A stretch of 64,000 nucleotides of DNA from assembly GCF_017355915.2 (NCBI RefSeq), contig NZ_JAFEUV020000003.1, positions 442,858 through 506,857 on the forward strand, read 5' to 3'. A program made the translations under genes and the position numbers. Source of the stretch: Telluribacter roseus. GTDB taxonomy: Bacteria; Bacteroidota; Bacteroidia; Cytophagales; Spirosomataceae. Positions 51,104 through 60,047 of this stretch are shown in pieces. The notes beneath the pieces are model-generated. The model was given only the letters and a program-made list of their open reading frames with translations, ran no database searches and was not told where the DNA came from. The stretch's first letter is position 1; each line of letters starts with the position of its first letter.

Positions 51104-52207
51104 ATGTTAACTTTGAACCTTAAATTGTTAAAAATGGTAGCTGAGAAAATATCTAATAGTAAGTACAGATTTTCCGAGAATTTTTTGCCCAATGTTATTT
51201 TCTATGACACTATTGGGTTGACCTTGAAACCTTCAGGGCAAAATAATTTTTATAATATTAAATCTAAAGTTGAAGCATTAGGAAACTTTAAAGGGGTGGC
51301 AAAGAATAAAAGTAATTTAATTTTTGGTGATGATTACTTCTTTGAAGGGACGAAAGTTACTGTCAATGAAATTAGGAATGAATTCTATATTGATTTAAGC
51401 CTTGCAAAGTATTATAATAGAGCTGTAGCAAAGCATAGTTTGCCATCAGATAAACTTCTTAATTCTATTCCATTAAAGTTTAAAGAAATTCAGCTTGCCT
51501 TTGATAGTCTATCAAGTGTATTTAATATGGATTTAAGCGAAGCTTCATTAAGAAGACTAGATATAACAGCTAATTTATTTACAAGCTCTGAGCCGAAAGT
51601 GTATTACCCATTCCTTTTAAATTTAAGTTATAAAACTAGACTTGCTACTAGTGCTGATACACTTTCATTTACAAATGGAAGTGCCATACTTAAGTTTTAC
51701 AATAAATATAAGGAAGTTGGAAAGGTAGGTAGGTTATTCTTAGAAGAGTTAACAGGAAAGCCTAATCTTTTAAGAGTTGAAGCATCTTTGAAAAGCGAAT
51801 CTTGTCATCTTCAGAATAATAATATATTTTTAGCTCAAGACCTTTATAGTAAAGAAGGGTATGAAAAATCTTGCAAAATATGGTATGACTTAATCTCAAG
51901 TATAAGTACTAGTCAAGAGATTGTTAAAGATTTAAAGGATATTGGGAGGTCATACACTTGGAAAGATATCAAATCATATCTTTTGATGAGGGCAACATGC
52001 CATGGTGGAGGATATGAATTCTTATTAAATGAATTAGAAAGATTGAATATAGGGAACTATTTAAACAATACAAACCTTTCAAATTGCAAAACTAAAATCG
52101 CTGAAATCTTCAATGATGAAAAGTTTTCAAGAGAAAGTAACTATGTATTGGAATTGAAAAGATTGGCTGAGGAGATGCTCACAAACTCTCTAAGCCAACT
52201 AAGATAA
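51104..52207 (+). CDS. Phage/plasmid replication initiator-like protein (II/X or CRI type)
   Basis: A 367-residue protein that resembles replication initiators of filamentous phages and small plasmids (gene II/X, RstA, phage CRI types). Supporting segments are FYDTIGLTLKPSG near residue 34, FFEGTKVTVNEIRNEFYIDLSLAKY near 85, SLRRLDITANLF near 148, AILKFYNKYKEVGK near 195 and LLRVEASLKSES near 222. The acidic/His metal site and the nicking tyrosine expected of such proteins cannot be assigned with certainty. It would nick origin DNA of a single-stranded or rolling-circle element. No coat or export (Zot-like) gene follows, so only part of the element is here. A start at residue 11 (51134) is possible. 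Confidence 0.55.
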   Translation: MLTLNLKLLKMVAEKISNSKYRFSENFLPNVIFYDTIGLTLKPSGQNNFYNIKSKVEALGNFKGVAKNKSNLIFGDDYFFEGTKVTVNEIRNEFYIDLSLAKYYNRAVAKHSLPSDKLLNSIPLKFKEIQLAFDSLSSVFNMDLSEASLRRLDITANLFTSSEPKVYYPFLLNLSYKTRLATSADTLSFTNGSAILKFYNKYKEVGKVGRLFLEELTGKPNLLRVEASLKSESCHLQNNNIFLAQDLYSKEGYEKSCKIWYDLISSISTSQEIVKDLKDIGRSYTWKDIKSYLLMRATCHGGGYEFLLNELERLNIGNYLNNTNLSNCKTKIAEIFNDEKFSRESNYVLELKRLAEEMLTNSLSQLR

Positions 52208-52244
52208 CAAAAGAGGGATACTAAATTAGTATCCCTCTTTTGTT
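52206..52244. terminator. Bidirectional terminator after the replication-like gene
   Basis: A perfect 19-bp inverted repeat (52206-52224 and 52226-52244) around a single base, with AACAAAAG and CTTTTGTT ends. It lies directly at the stop of the replication-like gene and before the convergent hypothetical gene. Confidence 0.85.
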
Positions 52245-52272
52245 ATTATAACAGTGTTTTAGAATTTGTTGT

Positions 52273-52938
52273 TTATTCTAATATGGAATTGCTTATTGAC
52301 TTACTCGTTACATTTTCAGGAAGTGTCTCACTTGATACTAATTTTGATATACTTAATTTTAACACTTTATTGCCAATCAACATCTTAATTCTTTCTTCTT
52401 TATCTTTGTTAGTCATTTTTAGTAATGAATTTTTAAAATATACATCTCCATTATTGCCACTATATAAATCTTTAAGTTCAACTAGTGTGACTATAGTATC
52501 ATTTAGTCCAATTACATTTAGTTTATTGTCTTTATAATAATAATTATATTTTTTTGTTTTTATTGAGTTGGTGTCTAAATTCAATCCTTCGTTAATTGCC
52601 TTATTGATAGCATCAAACAGTATATCTCTCATATATCCTCTAAGATTTTCAGGGACTTCCATAGTAGAATAAAATGCTTTAGGCGTTACTTCTACTATTT
52701 CTTCATTAATGAAGTGGTATTCTATTTCTCCTAATGCACAGACTCCAAAATAGCCTAGTTCAGTAACATCTTCTTTTATTGTGTAATCAATTTTATATAA
52801 CTTTTTGCCTTTCAACGAATTCTTCCAAAATAATAGTTTGTTTAATCCTATTTCATTGATATCAAAATCTTTCTGTGAAATGATTATCAATACAATGCAT
52901 GAACATAGAAATACTATTAAAAGTAACGTATTCTTCAT
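52273..52938 (-). CDS. Hypothetical membrane-anchored protein
   Basis: A 221-residue protein of no recognised family. It begins with a hydrophobic helix (LLLIVFLCSCIVLIIIS) that is either a membrane anchor or a lipoprotein-like signal. The rest is a soluble alpha/beta part rich in Lys, Asn and Ile. One segment reads EDVTELGYFGVCALGEIEY, followed by an amphipathic helix with LRGYMRDILFDAINKAINEG. It has the same AT-rich codon use as the rest of the island. Its start overlaps the stop of the superinfection-immunity-like gene (52935-53117) by four bases, so the two are an operon and may act together in the membrane. Confidence 0.7.
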   Translation of the reverse strand: MKNTLLLIVFLCSCIVLIIISQKDFDINEIGLNKLLFWKNSLKGKKLYKIDYTIKEDVTELGYFGVCALGEIEYHFINEEIVEVTPKAFYSTMEVPENLRGYMRDILFDAINKAINEGLNLDTNSIKTKKYNYYYKDNKLNVIGLNDTIVTLVELKDLYSGNNGDVYFKNSLLKMTNKDKEERIKMLIGNKVLKLSISKLVSSETLPENVTSKSISNSILE

Positions 52939-53117
52939 AATACATTATCTTTTTTTGTGGCCCAAATCAATGCCACGACCCAACCAATGAATGTAAAGCC
53001 TAAAAACAGGTTTGATAAAAATATAGAAGTAGTATTTGTCTTTCCATTAGATGAGGCTACAATGGTTGGAATGAAATAAAAAAACATAACGACTAGTAAA
53101 AGTATTATTGCTTCCAT
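52935..53117 (-). CDS. Small membrane protein, superinfection immunity (Imm) family-like
   Basis: A 60-residue protein with two hydrophobic helices: IILLLVVMFFYFIPTIVAS and TSIFLSNLFLGFTFIGWVVALIWA. The pattern YFIPTIVA-x-NGK-x-N-x-x-SIFLxNLFLGFTxIGWVVALIWA matches the Imm_superinfect family, named after the T4 protein that blocks DNA entry of a second phage. Most bacterial members are of unknown role. It lies in an operon with the anchored hypothetical protein inside a mobile island, which is compatible with an exclusion function but does not prove it. Confidence 0.75.
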   Translation of the reverse strand: MEAIILLLVVMFFYFIPTIVASSNGKTNTTSIFLSNLFLGFTFIGWVVALIWATKKDNVL

Positions 53118-53494
53118 AGTTATGAAGTTTAGAGAAATTTGAAGATATGAATATAAATATATTAAAGCAAATATTGTCTTAACAAATAAAGTTAGTAGTT
53201 AATAAGCTTCATTGTTAAGTAATCTAAAGTTGCTAAGGAACATATTTCCTTTACAATTTTCTATTTATATGCAATTAAAATTTATTTAACGGTTAAAAAT
53301 TTATCCAACGGTAGGGGAACATCGATTTCTTGATTAAAAATTGAATGATTATACATATAAAGCTATTATGTGAAAAAAAAGAAAGATATGGTTACTAATC
53401 CCTTTTTTAAGGTAATATTTTACCTTTTAGAAATTGTAGAGTTTTAAAAAAGTTAATTAAATTTAAAGCAGTCTAACAATATGATATTGACCCT
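53118..53494. other. AT-rich divergent intergenic region
   Basis: About 375 bases between the immunity-like gene and the restriction gene. It must hold both promoters, but no TTTG/TAnnTTTG pair is clear. No open frame or fragment of a known gene is seen. Confidence 0.5.
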
Positions 53495-55963
53495 GTGATT
53501 ACCAAACCTTCCACCATACTCCAATCCCTTACTAAATCCTATAAGCTTGCTCGGATTCAACGTGCAGAGGTTGAGCTGTTTAAGGGTAATATAAAAAAGT
53601 TTACTACCTTGATTAATGAGGAAGAAAGTGAGGAGAATGTAAAAATTCACCTGATGGACTTCCTGAAGAATACCTATTACAGGAATGACTATCTGATAGC
53701 TACAAAGGGTAGAACTGATTTTGTAGTACATCTAGGCAAGGAAGCTACTTCACCTGTTGGAGTATTGTTTGAGGTCAAAAGACCTAAAAATCATTCTGAA
53801 ATGGTTTCCCGTACCAATCTCAACACGAAGGCCATGCATGAGCTTTTGCTGTACTATCTCAGAGAAAGGTTAAATCACAACAATACCAGTATCACTCATC
53901 TTGTCATTACGAACATATACGAATGGTATATCTTTGATGCTCAGCTATTTGAACGGTTGTTTTTCAATAACAGCTTTTTGGTTAAGGAATTCAAGGCATG
54001 GCAGGAAGGACGAAAGGTAAACCCTAACAATGAAGGCTTTTACCGGGATATTGCCAAAGTAGCCATTGATAAGCTTGAAGAGGAGGTGCCTTTCACCCAT
54101 TTTGACATTCGCACTTACAGAACAGAGATAGAGAATGATAATCAGGAAGATGATAAAAGACTGATTGGGCTTTATAAAGTCTTTTCACCTGTTCATCTGC
54201 TGAAACTACCTTCTGCTACGGATGCCAACAAGCTAAATGATAAGTTCTATTCAGAGCTGTTGTATATCATAGGGCTTGAAGAGGCCAAAGAAGCAGGAAA
54301 AAAAGTAATCAGAAGAAAGCAACAACGGGACGAAGGTTCCTTAATAGAGAACACCATCTGTACATTGGATACAGAGGGCCGTTTAAGCCACATAGGAGAC
54401 CTTCTAAGCTACGGAGTAAGAAAGGATGAACAATACTTCAATGTAGCCTTAGAACTTACAATTACTTGGATTAACCGGATTCTGTTTTTAAAGCTACTGG
54501 AGGCACAGCTCTTAAAGTACCATAGTGGCAACACAGCCTACGGTTTCCTCAATGAACGGTGTATCAAGGATTATGATGTACTGAATAAGCTCTTCTTTCA
54601 GGTACTGGCAAGGCCTACACAGGAAAGGAGTGAGGCCATTAGAAAACAGTTTGGCAATGTACCCTACCTGAATAGTTCCCTTTTTGACATTTCCCCTCTG
54701 GAGGATGATACTATCCGTATTAACAGTCTGGATAATACCCTTACTGTACCCTTACCCAAAAATTCAGTTCTCAGGAAAAACCCTTACTACAAAAACTTCA
54801 AGCAGATAGGTACTCTCCACTATCTGTTTGCTTTTTTGGATGCCTATGATTTTTCCTCAGAGAACAAGGAAGATATTATTGAGGAGAACAAAGAGCTTAT
54901 CAGTGCTTCTGTACTTGGTTTAATATTCGAGAAGATAAACGGGTACAAAGACGGTTCTTTCTATACGCCTGCTTTTATCACCGAATACATGAGCAGGGAA
55001 ACTATCAGAAGGGCTATTCTTCAAAAGTTCAAAGAAGTAAAAGGATGGAGCTGTACTAGTCTGGATGAGCTTTATAACAAGATTGATGATATTCAGGAGG
55101 CTAATACCATCTTTGATAGCCTGAAAATCTGTGACCCGGCTGTAGGTTCAGGACATTTCCTTGTTTCGGCTCTCAATGAGCTTATCTATCAAAAATGTAA
55201 GCTAGGGATACTGGCAGACCAAACCGGCAGACGTTTAAAAGGGTACTCCATTGATATAGTTAATGATGAGCTAATCATAAGGGATACAGAAGAAGAGGTA
55301 TTTGAATATAAAGTCTTATCCAATGGAAAAGTAAACCCTGAGGTACAACGGGTACAGGAAACGCTTTTCCATCAAAAACAGAGCCTTATTGAGAATTGCC
55401 TGTTTGGCGTTGACATCAATCCCAACTCAGTCAAAATTTGCCGCTTAAGGCTTTGGATTGAATTGTTGAAGAATTCCTACTACACAAGCCAAAGTCTCTT
55501 CCAAGAGCTTGAAACCCTGCCTAACATTGATATAAATATCAAACAGGGAAACAGCCTGTTGAGTAGATACAGCCTGACTGAAAATTTACGTGAAGTATTC
55601 GAGAAACAGAAATTTAACATTACCACCTACAAGAATACGGTTCAGGCCTATAAAGATTCCAAGAGTAAGGAGGCCAAAGTTAAGCTTCTGAATTTCATCA
55701 ATGAGATAAAGGAGCAGTTCAGGCAATCAGTGGTAAACAGAGACCCACGAAGGAAAAAGCTTTCCGACCTCAGAGGCCAACGGATGCTACTGGACAATAA
55801 TATTGACCTTTTTGGAGGTAAGTTAGTAGATGAGAAGCTGGCAAAGGTTGAAAAGAAGCGGCTTGATATGCTCATTGCCCAAAAGGAGCAGGAAATTGAA
55901 AGCATAGAGAACAATTCCATCTACAAAGGTTCCTTAATATTGACCTTTTTGGAGGTAAGTTAG
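53495..55963 (+). CDS. Type IIG restriction-modification enzyme, N-terminal part (gene split by duplication)
   Basis: 822 residues, the front two thirds of an Eco57I-like enzyme that both cuts and methylates DNA. The N-terminus holds a PD-(D/E)xK nuclease: GRTDFVVHL gives the aspartate near residue 75 and VLFEVKRPKNH gives E93-x-K95. A helical connector follows. The methyltransferase begins with YKDGSFYTPAFITEYM (about 490) and motif I DPAVGSGHFLVSALNE (about 547) for AdoMet binding; FGVDINPNSVKICRLRLWIE is near 645. Then a coiled coil is cut short: after KGSLILTFLEVS the frame stops because a 137-bp tandem duplication shifts it. Motif IV (NPPY) is in the next ORF, so this half alone cannot methylate. 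GTG 53495 is the only start. Confidence 0.9.
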   Translation: MITKPSTILQSLTKSYKLARIQRAEVELFKGNIKKFTTLINEEESEENVKIHLMDFLKNTYYRNDYLIATKGRTDFVVHLGKEATSPVGVLFEVKRPKNHSEMVSRTNLNTKAMHELLLYYLRERLNHNNTSITHLVITNIYEWYIFDAQLFERLFFNNSFLVKEFKAWQEGRKVNPNNEGFYRDIAKVAIDKLEEEVPFTHFDIRTYRTEIENDNQEDDKRLIGLYKVFSPVHLLKLPSATDANKLNDKFYSELLYIIGLEEAKEAGKKVIRRKQQRDEGSLIENTICTLDTEGRLSHIGDLLSYGVRKDEQYFNVALELTITWINRILFLKLLEAQLLKYHSGNTAYGFLNERCIKDYDVLNKLFFQVLARPTQERSEAIRKQFGNVPYLNSSLFDISPLEDDTIRINSLDNTLTVPLPKNSVLRKNPYYKNFKQIGTLHYLFAFLDAYDFSSENKEDIIEENKELISASVLGLIFEKINGYKDGSFYTPAFITEYMSRETIRRAILQKFKEVKGWSCTSLDELYNKIDDIQEANTIFDSLKICDPAVGSGHFLVSALNELIYQKCKLGILADQTGRRLKGYSIDIVNDELIIRDTEEEVFEYKVLSNGKVNPEVQRVQETLFHQKQSLIENCLFGVDINPNSVKICRLRLWIELLKNSYYTSQSLFQELETLPNIDINIKQGNSLLSRYSLTENLREVFEKQKFNITTYKNTVQAYKDSKSKEAKVKLLNFINEIKEQFRQSVVNRDPRRKKLSDLRGQRMLLDNNIDLFGGKLVDEKLAKVEKKRLDMLIAQKEQEIESIENNSIYKGSLILTFLEVS

Positions 55964-56071
55964 TAGATGAGAAGCTGGCAAAGGTTGAAAAGAAGCGGCT
56001 TGATATGCTCATTGCCCAAAAGGAGCAGGAAATTGAAAGCATAGAGAACAATTCCATCTACAAAGGTTCCT
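55798..56071 (+). repeat. Tandem 137-bp duplication that splits the restriction-modification gene
   Basis: 55798-55934 is repeated directly as 55935-56071, with no visible difference between the copies. The unit, 137 bases, is not a multiple of three, so the reading frame is lost after the first copy. Removing one copy restores a single frame of 1256 codons. The second copy supplies the ATG at 56005 from which the C-terminal half could be translated. Confidence 0.95.
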
Positions 56072-57402
56072 TTGAGTGGCGTTTTGAGTTTCCAGAAGTA
56101 TTGGATGAAAAAGGAGACTACAGAGGCTTTGATATTGTGATAGGTAACCCCCCTTACATAAGACAGGAAGAGATTAGTAGTCAAAAACCTTACCTGAAGG
56201 CTAACTACCAAACTTATACAGGAGCCACAGACCTTTATGTATTCTTTGTAGAGCGTGGAATGAGTATTCTGAAGCCAGGCGGTCAATTTTCCTATATAAT
56301 GCCTAATAAAAGGATGCAGGCAGGCTATGGTAAACCACTTAGGAGCTACCTTCTAACAAATCAGTTACAATCAATTATTGATTTTGGAGACCTGAAGGTA
56401 TTTGATGAAGCTACTACATACCCTTGTATCATAAGTGTATCAAAGGGTGCATCAGTCAATAGTTTCATATCTGTTGGAGTTGATACATTAATCTTTGAAA
56501 ATGGATTTGGAAATTATGTGGATAGAAAGGCCATTTCTTTAAGCGTAGAGGAGTTAAATGATGAAACATGGGTAGTTTCATCAGATGAAGAGCAAAGGCT
56601 TCTCAGTAGGCTTAAAACAGGTTATATACCTTTGTCAGAATATGTAGAGGAAAAAGCTTTTAGAGGTGTATTAACGGGATTAACTGAAGCATTTGTTGTT
56701 GATAAAGAAACTAAGAAGCAAATCATAGAAAATGGAGAAGATGAAATAGGAATACTTAGACCTTTTATGTTAGGTAGAGACATTAAAAGATATAGTATTC
56801 CTGTGCCAAATAAGTACTTGATTCTTTTTCAAAAAGGAATATCAAATGATATGCGAGAAGGAGCGGATGCTGAAGCTTGGTTTGAAAATACTTATCCTAG
56901 TATATACAAGTATCTGGCAAAGTATAAGGAAAAAGCTATTATTAAAGGTGATAAAGGAGACTATTGGTGGGAGCTAAGAGCTTGTGATTATTACGAGGAA
57001 TTTAGCAAGCCAAAAATTATGTATCGAAAATTCCAAGTGAAACCATGCTTTATTTATGATGAGGAGGGGGTTTATTGCAATGATTCAATGTGGGTAATAA
57101 CAAAAGCCGATAAAGTTTTGCTTGCAATACTAAATTCTAATATGGGCTGGTGGTTAATTTCAAAGTACTGTACAGCTATCCAAAATGGTTATCAACTAAT
57201 ATGGAACTACTTCAAGCAAATCCCCATTCCAAAGGCTACAACTGAACAAGCGAAGCCTATTGTTACACTTGTAGATAAGATTATTTCTACAAAGAAAACA
57301 AACCCTAATTCAGATGTAAGCCATTTGGAAGCTGAGATAGATAAGTTAGTTTATGAATTGTATAACCTTTCTCAAGATGAGATAAATATAATTAAACCTT
57401 GA
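56005..57402 (+). CDS. Type IIG restriction-modification enzyme, C-terminal part
   Basis: 465 residues beginning inside the second copy of the duplication (MLIAQKEQEIES). It carries methyltransferase motif IV, VIGNPPYIRQEE (residues 48-51 are NPPY), which binds the target adenine, and FSYIMPNKRMQAGYGKPLR. The C-terminal TaqI-like DNA recognition domain has GILRPFMLGRDIKRY, KPKIMYRKFQ and NGYQLIWNYFKQIPIPK, ending in the helical SHLEAEIDKLVYELYNL. Joined to the previous ORF it would give a normal type IIG enzyme of 1256 residues. Apart from the duplication the half is intact with no stop codons, which suggests that the split is recent or reversible. Confidence 0.9.
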   Translation: MLIAQKEQEIESIENNSIYKGSFEWRFEFPEVLDEKGDYRGFDIVIGNPPYIRQEEISSQKPYLKANYQTYTGATDLYVFFVERGMSILKPGGQFSYIMPNKRMQAGYGKPLRSYLLTNQLQSIIDFGDLKVFDEATTYPCIISVSKGASVNSFISVGVDTLIFENGFGNYVDRKAISLSVEELNDETWVVSSDEEQRLLSRLKTGYIPLSEYVEEKAFRGVLTGLTEAFVVDKETKKQIIENGEDEIGILRPFMLGRDIKRYSIPVPNKYLILFQKGISNDMREGADAEAWFENTYPSIYKYLAKYKEKAIIKGDKGDYWWELRACDYYEEFSKPKIMYRKFQVKPCFIYDEEGVYCNDSMWVITKADKVLLAILNSNMGWWLISKYCTAIQNGYQLIWNYFKQIPIPKATTEQAKPIVTLVDKIISTKKTNPNSDVSHLEAEIDKLVYELYNLSQDEINIIKP

Positions 57403-57845
57403 TGTGTTAAGGAATCTAGCCATAAATACCATAACTTAATTTGGTAATGGAGGTGTCGTTGATAAGGGTAACGTTATAAATAACCACGTTAAGTAAAGTG
57501 ATATAGATTACGTGAATCGACCAAATAAATACAAAAAGTACAGCAAAACATTCGCATATTTATGAGTTACCTGCAAGCCTAAAAGGCGAACTAGCAAGAA
57601 TGAACGACAGAAATATTCATTATGTGACAGGGTAAATGAACCAACAGACAGCGGACCCAAAAGCCAACGCTTATGTATTTTTATTTTTTTCAACATACAT
57701 TTTTAAGAACAATTTTAGCCAGCCCAATAAATGGTTCTTTTGGTTTTGCCCGAACACAAGCTGACCCTTCGCAAAATCAAAAGAGCCTTTTATTGTCAAC
57801 GCACCAAATAAATTCAACTCGTCAATCAAATAACAATTTAAAATT
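57403..57845. other. Gap between the restriction gene and the Hsp70 cluster
   Basis: 443 AT-rich bases without a supported gene. It must contain the promoter of the Hsp70 cluster, which could not be placed. No repeat of the tRNA 3' end (an attachment site) is seen. Confidence 0.5.
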
Positions 57846-60038
57846 ATGAAAAAAGCAATCGGTATAGACCTTGGAACCAGTAATTCGGTAATAGCTTTCA
57901 AAGACACAAGTGTAAAAATTATTCGAAATAAGGAGAATGAAGAACTAACTCGTTCGTGTATTGGACTAAGAAAAGACGAAATTTTAGTTGGAAGAACAGC
58001 ATATCAATTGCTAAAAACCGACCCAATAAACACCATTCTTTCAGTTAAGAGATTGATGGGTGGTGCAATTAAGGACAAGATGGTTCAGGATATGATTGAA
58101 AGCCCTTATTATAAGTTTGGGATTACTACGTTAAAAGGTGGAACAGAAGATGCCGTTGCAGTAATTCTAGGTGGCAAGCAGTACACACCTGAACAATTAA
58201 GTTCAGAAATTTTAAAGAAACTAAAACGTGATGCCGAAGAAAAGTTGGGCGACGAAGTTACACACGCTGTAATAACTGTACCTGCATACTTTACAGAAAA
58301 ACAAAAAAATGCAACACGAATTGCAGCACAACTTACTGGGTTAAAGGTTCAAAAATTGTTGGCTGAACCCACAGCAGCTGCGATAGCATACGGAGTAGAT
58401 AATTTAAAGGCAGGTGATGCGAAAACAGTATTGATTTATGATTTTGGAGGTGGAACCTTTGACCTTTCGATTCTAAATATTGTTGATGGGCAATATATGG
58501 AAGCAGGAACTGGTGGCGACCGTTGGCTTGGCGGTGATGATTTGGATAGAGCTTTACAAGTACACATTTTAAAGCGAATCTCTGCCGACTATAAGATTAA
58601 AAATATCGATGCTTTAATTGAGAAATTAGACCAGAGAAAAAGGTATCAATTTGATGCCCAATTTAGAGACAATGTAGAAAATATAAAAATTCAACTAAGT
58701 TCGTCAATGAGTGCTCAGCTTATTATGGACGGTTTCGAAGATGAAAATGGAGAATGGATTGATTTTGATATTACCATTAAGAGAGAAGAGTTTGAGAAAC
58801 TAGCAAAGCCATTTATTGAAAGGAGTATTGAACTCATTGAAAACCTGCTTAAAGAAGTTGGATATGATATGTCTATGATTGACAATATACTTTTAGTTGG
58901 TGGTACTTCTTGCATTCCTCTGATAAAAGAAATGCTTTCTAAAAAATATGGAAGTGAAAAGATTAAAGTTTCTGAGAAGCCAATGCTTGCCATAGCGGAA
59001 GGAGCAGGAATTTTATCCCACAGACTTGGTGATGAATATGAACCGCCATTAGATGGCGAAATCGCCGTAGCTGAAATTTCGTATAGTACAAACCATAACT
59101 ATTTTATAGAACTCAAAGATGATTATGATAAAATAATAGAAAAACAATTACCTCTTCCTTGTAATGTTTTGAGAAATTATAAAACCACAATCAACAATCA
59201 AAAAGTTGTAAAAGTTGGAATTTACGCTGATGTTGAAGGCGGAGAAAAAGAAAAACAGACAATGGGCTTTTTTACTATTGAAGAAGATTTACCATTGGGT
59301 AGTGATATTGTACTTGATTTCACTTTAGGAATCGATGAAGTGTTCGAAGTTAAAGCTTACCCTAGAAGTAACAAATCGAAAGGCAAAAACATCGTCCTTG
59401 CAAGGGGAAATAAAGATTCAAAAACTCTTGACTTATTATCAAATTCGCTTGAAAAAATATTAAGTTCTGATTATACAGAGGCTCAAAGAGAGTATGTCTT
59501 CAAATCTGCTAAAAAGGAAATTGAGCAAATTAATAGCCTTGGCACAGATAATCATGATTCGGATAAGTGGGATGAAATAGGTACAGCAATATTCACTATT
59601 TATGAAAGAGCAGGTGAAATATCAGATTCAGTAGATGAAGACCAATTGGCTATTCTATTTGCGACAGTCCTAATAAATGAATATCCAGACTTAGTTGGTT
59701 CAGATGTCACAAATAGAATGAAATCCCTATTAACAATTGTTAAAAACGATGATGACCCTGTAGAAAAAATTCAGGCAATGCAAAAACTAAAGGCAATAAC
59801 AGATGAATATCCAACTTTGATTACATTATTTACTGTAAAAATATCCTCTGAGAATGCAGCAAAACAGAATCCGAGTGACGGACTTAAATTGTTGCAAATG
59901 CACGACCAAATAGTTAACCATTTTAGAAACAGAAGAAAAGAACAAGCCTTTGAATTGCTTGATGAAGCAATTGAAATAGGAGACAAGTATAGTTCAGGCG
60001 GTTTTGATTTAGGAGGAAGTATTCATCTTAGAAAATAA
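57846..60038 (+). CDS. Hsp70-family chaperone with a diverged linker and C-terminus
   Basis: A 730-residue Hsp70. The ATPase domain is well kept: AIGIDLGTSNSVIAF (residues 4-18, phosphate 1), AVITVPAYFTEKQKNAT (about 140), LLAEPTAAAIAYG (about 178), IYDFGGGTFDLSIL (about 198, phosphate 2) and ILLVGGTSCIPLIKEML (about 348, adenosine). The usual interdomain linker with DVLLLDV is absent; instead EPPLDGEIAVAEISYSTNH leads into a substrate-binding-like beta domain (about 400-530). The last 200 residues are a helical region unlike the DnaK lid. It is a dedicated chaperone or ATP-driven switch, not the housekeeping DnaK. It heads a five-gene cluster with J-like and GrpE partners. Confidence 0.93.
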   Translation: MKKAIGIDLGTSNSVIAFKDTSVKIIRNKENEELTRSCIGLRKDEILVGRTAYQLLKTDPINTILSVKRLMGGAIKDKMVQDMIESPYYKFGITTLKGGTEDAVAVILGGKQYTPEQLSSEILKKLKRDAEEKLGDEVTHAVITVPAYFTEKQKNATRIAAQLTGLKVQKLLAEPTAAAIAYGVDNLKAGDAKTVLIYDFGGGTFDLSILNIVDGQYMEAGTGGDRWLGGDDLDRALQVHILKRISADYKIKNIDALIEKLDQRKRYQFDAQFRDNVENIKIQLSSSMSAQLIMDGFEDENGEWIDFDITIKREEFEKLAKPFIERSIELIENLLKEVGYDMSMIDNILLVGGTSCIPLIKEMLSKKYGSEKIKVSEKPMLAIAEGAGILSHRLGDEYEPPLDGEIAVAEISYSTNHNYFIELKDDYDKIIEKQLPLPCNVLRNYKTTINNQKVVKVGIYADVEGGEKEKQTMGFFTIEEDLPLGSDIVLDFTLGIDEVFEVKAYPRSNKSKGKNIVLARGNKDSKTLDLLSNSLEKILSSDYTEAQREYVFKSAKKEIEQINSLGTDNHDSDKWDEIGTAIFTIYERAGEISDSVDEDQLAILFATVLINEYPDLVGSDVTNRMKSLLTIVKNDDDPVEKIQAMQKLKAITDEYPTLITLFTVKISSENAAKQNPSDGLKLLQMHDQIVNHFRNRRKEQAFELLDEAIEIGDKYSSGGFDLGGSIHLRK

Positions 60039-60047
60039 ACATAAATT

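Noticed and set aside
55648-56057. Two nearly identical minus-strand frames
   Set aside because: They are antisense shadows of the 137-bp duplication, not genes; they only confirm the repeat.
57671-57907. Minus-strand frame across the Hsp70 start
   Set aside because: It overlaps the conserved N-terminus of Hsp70 and has no recognisable features.
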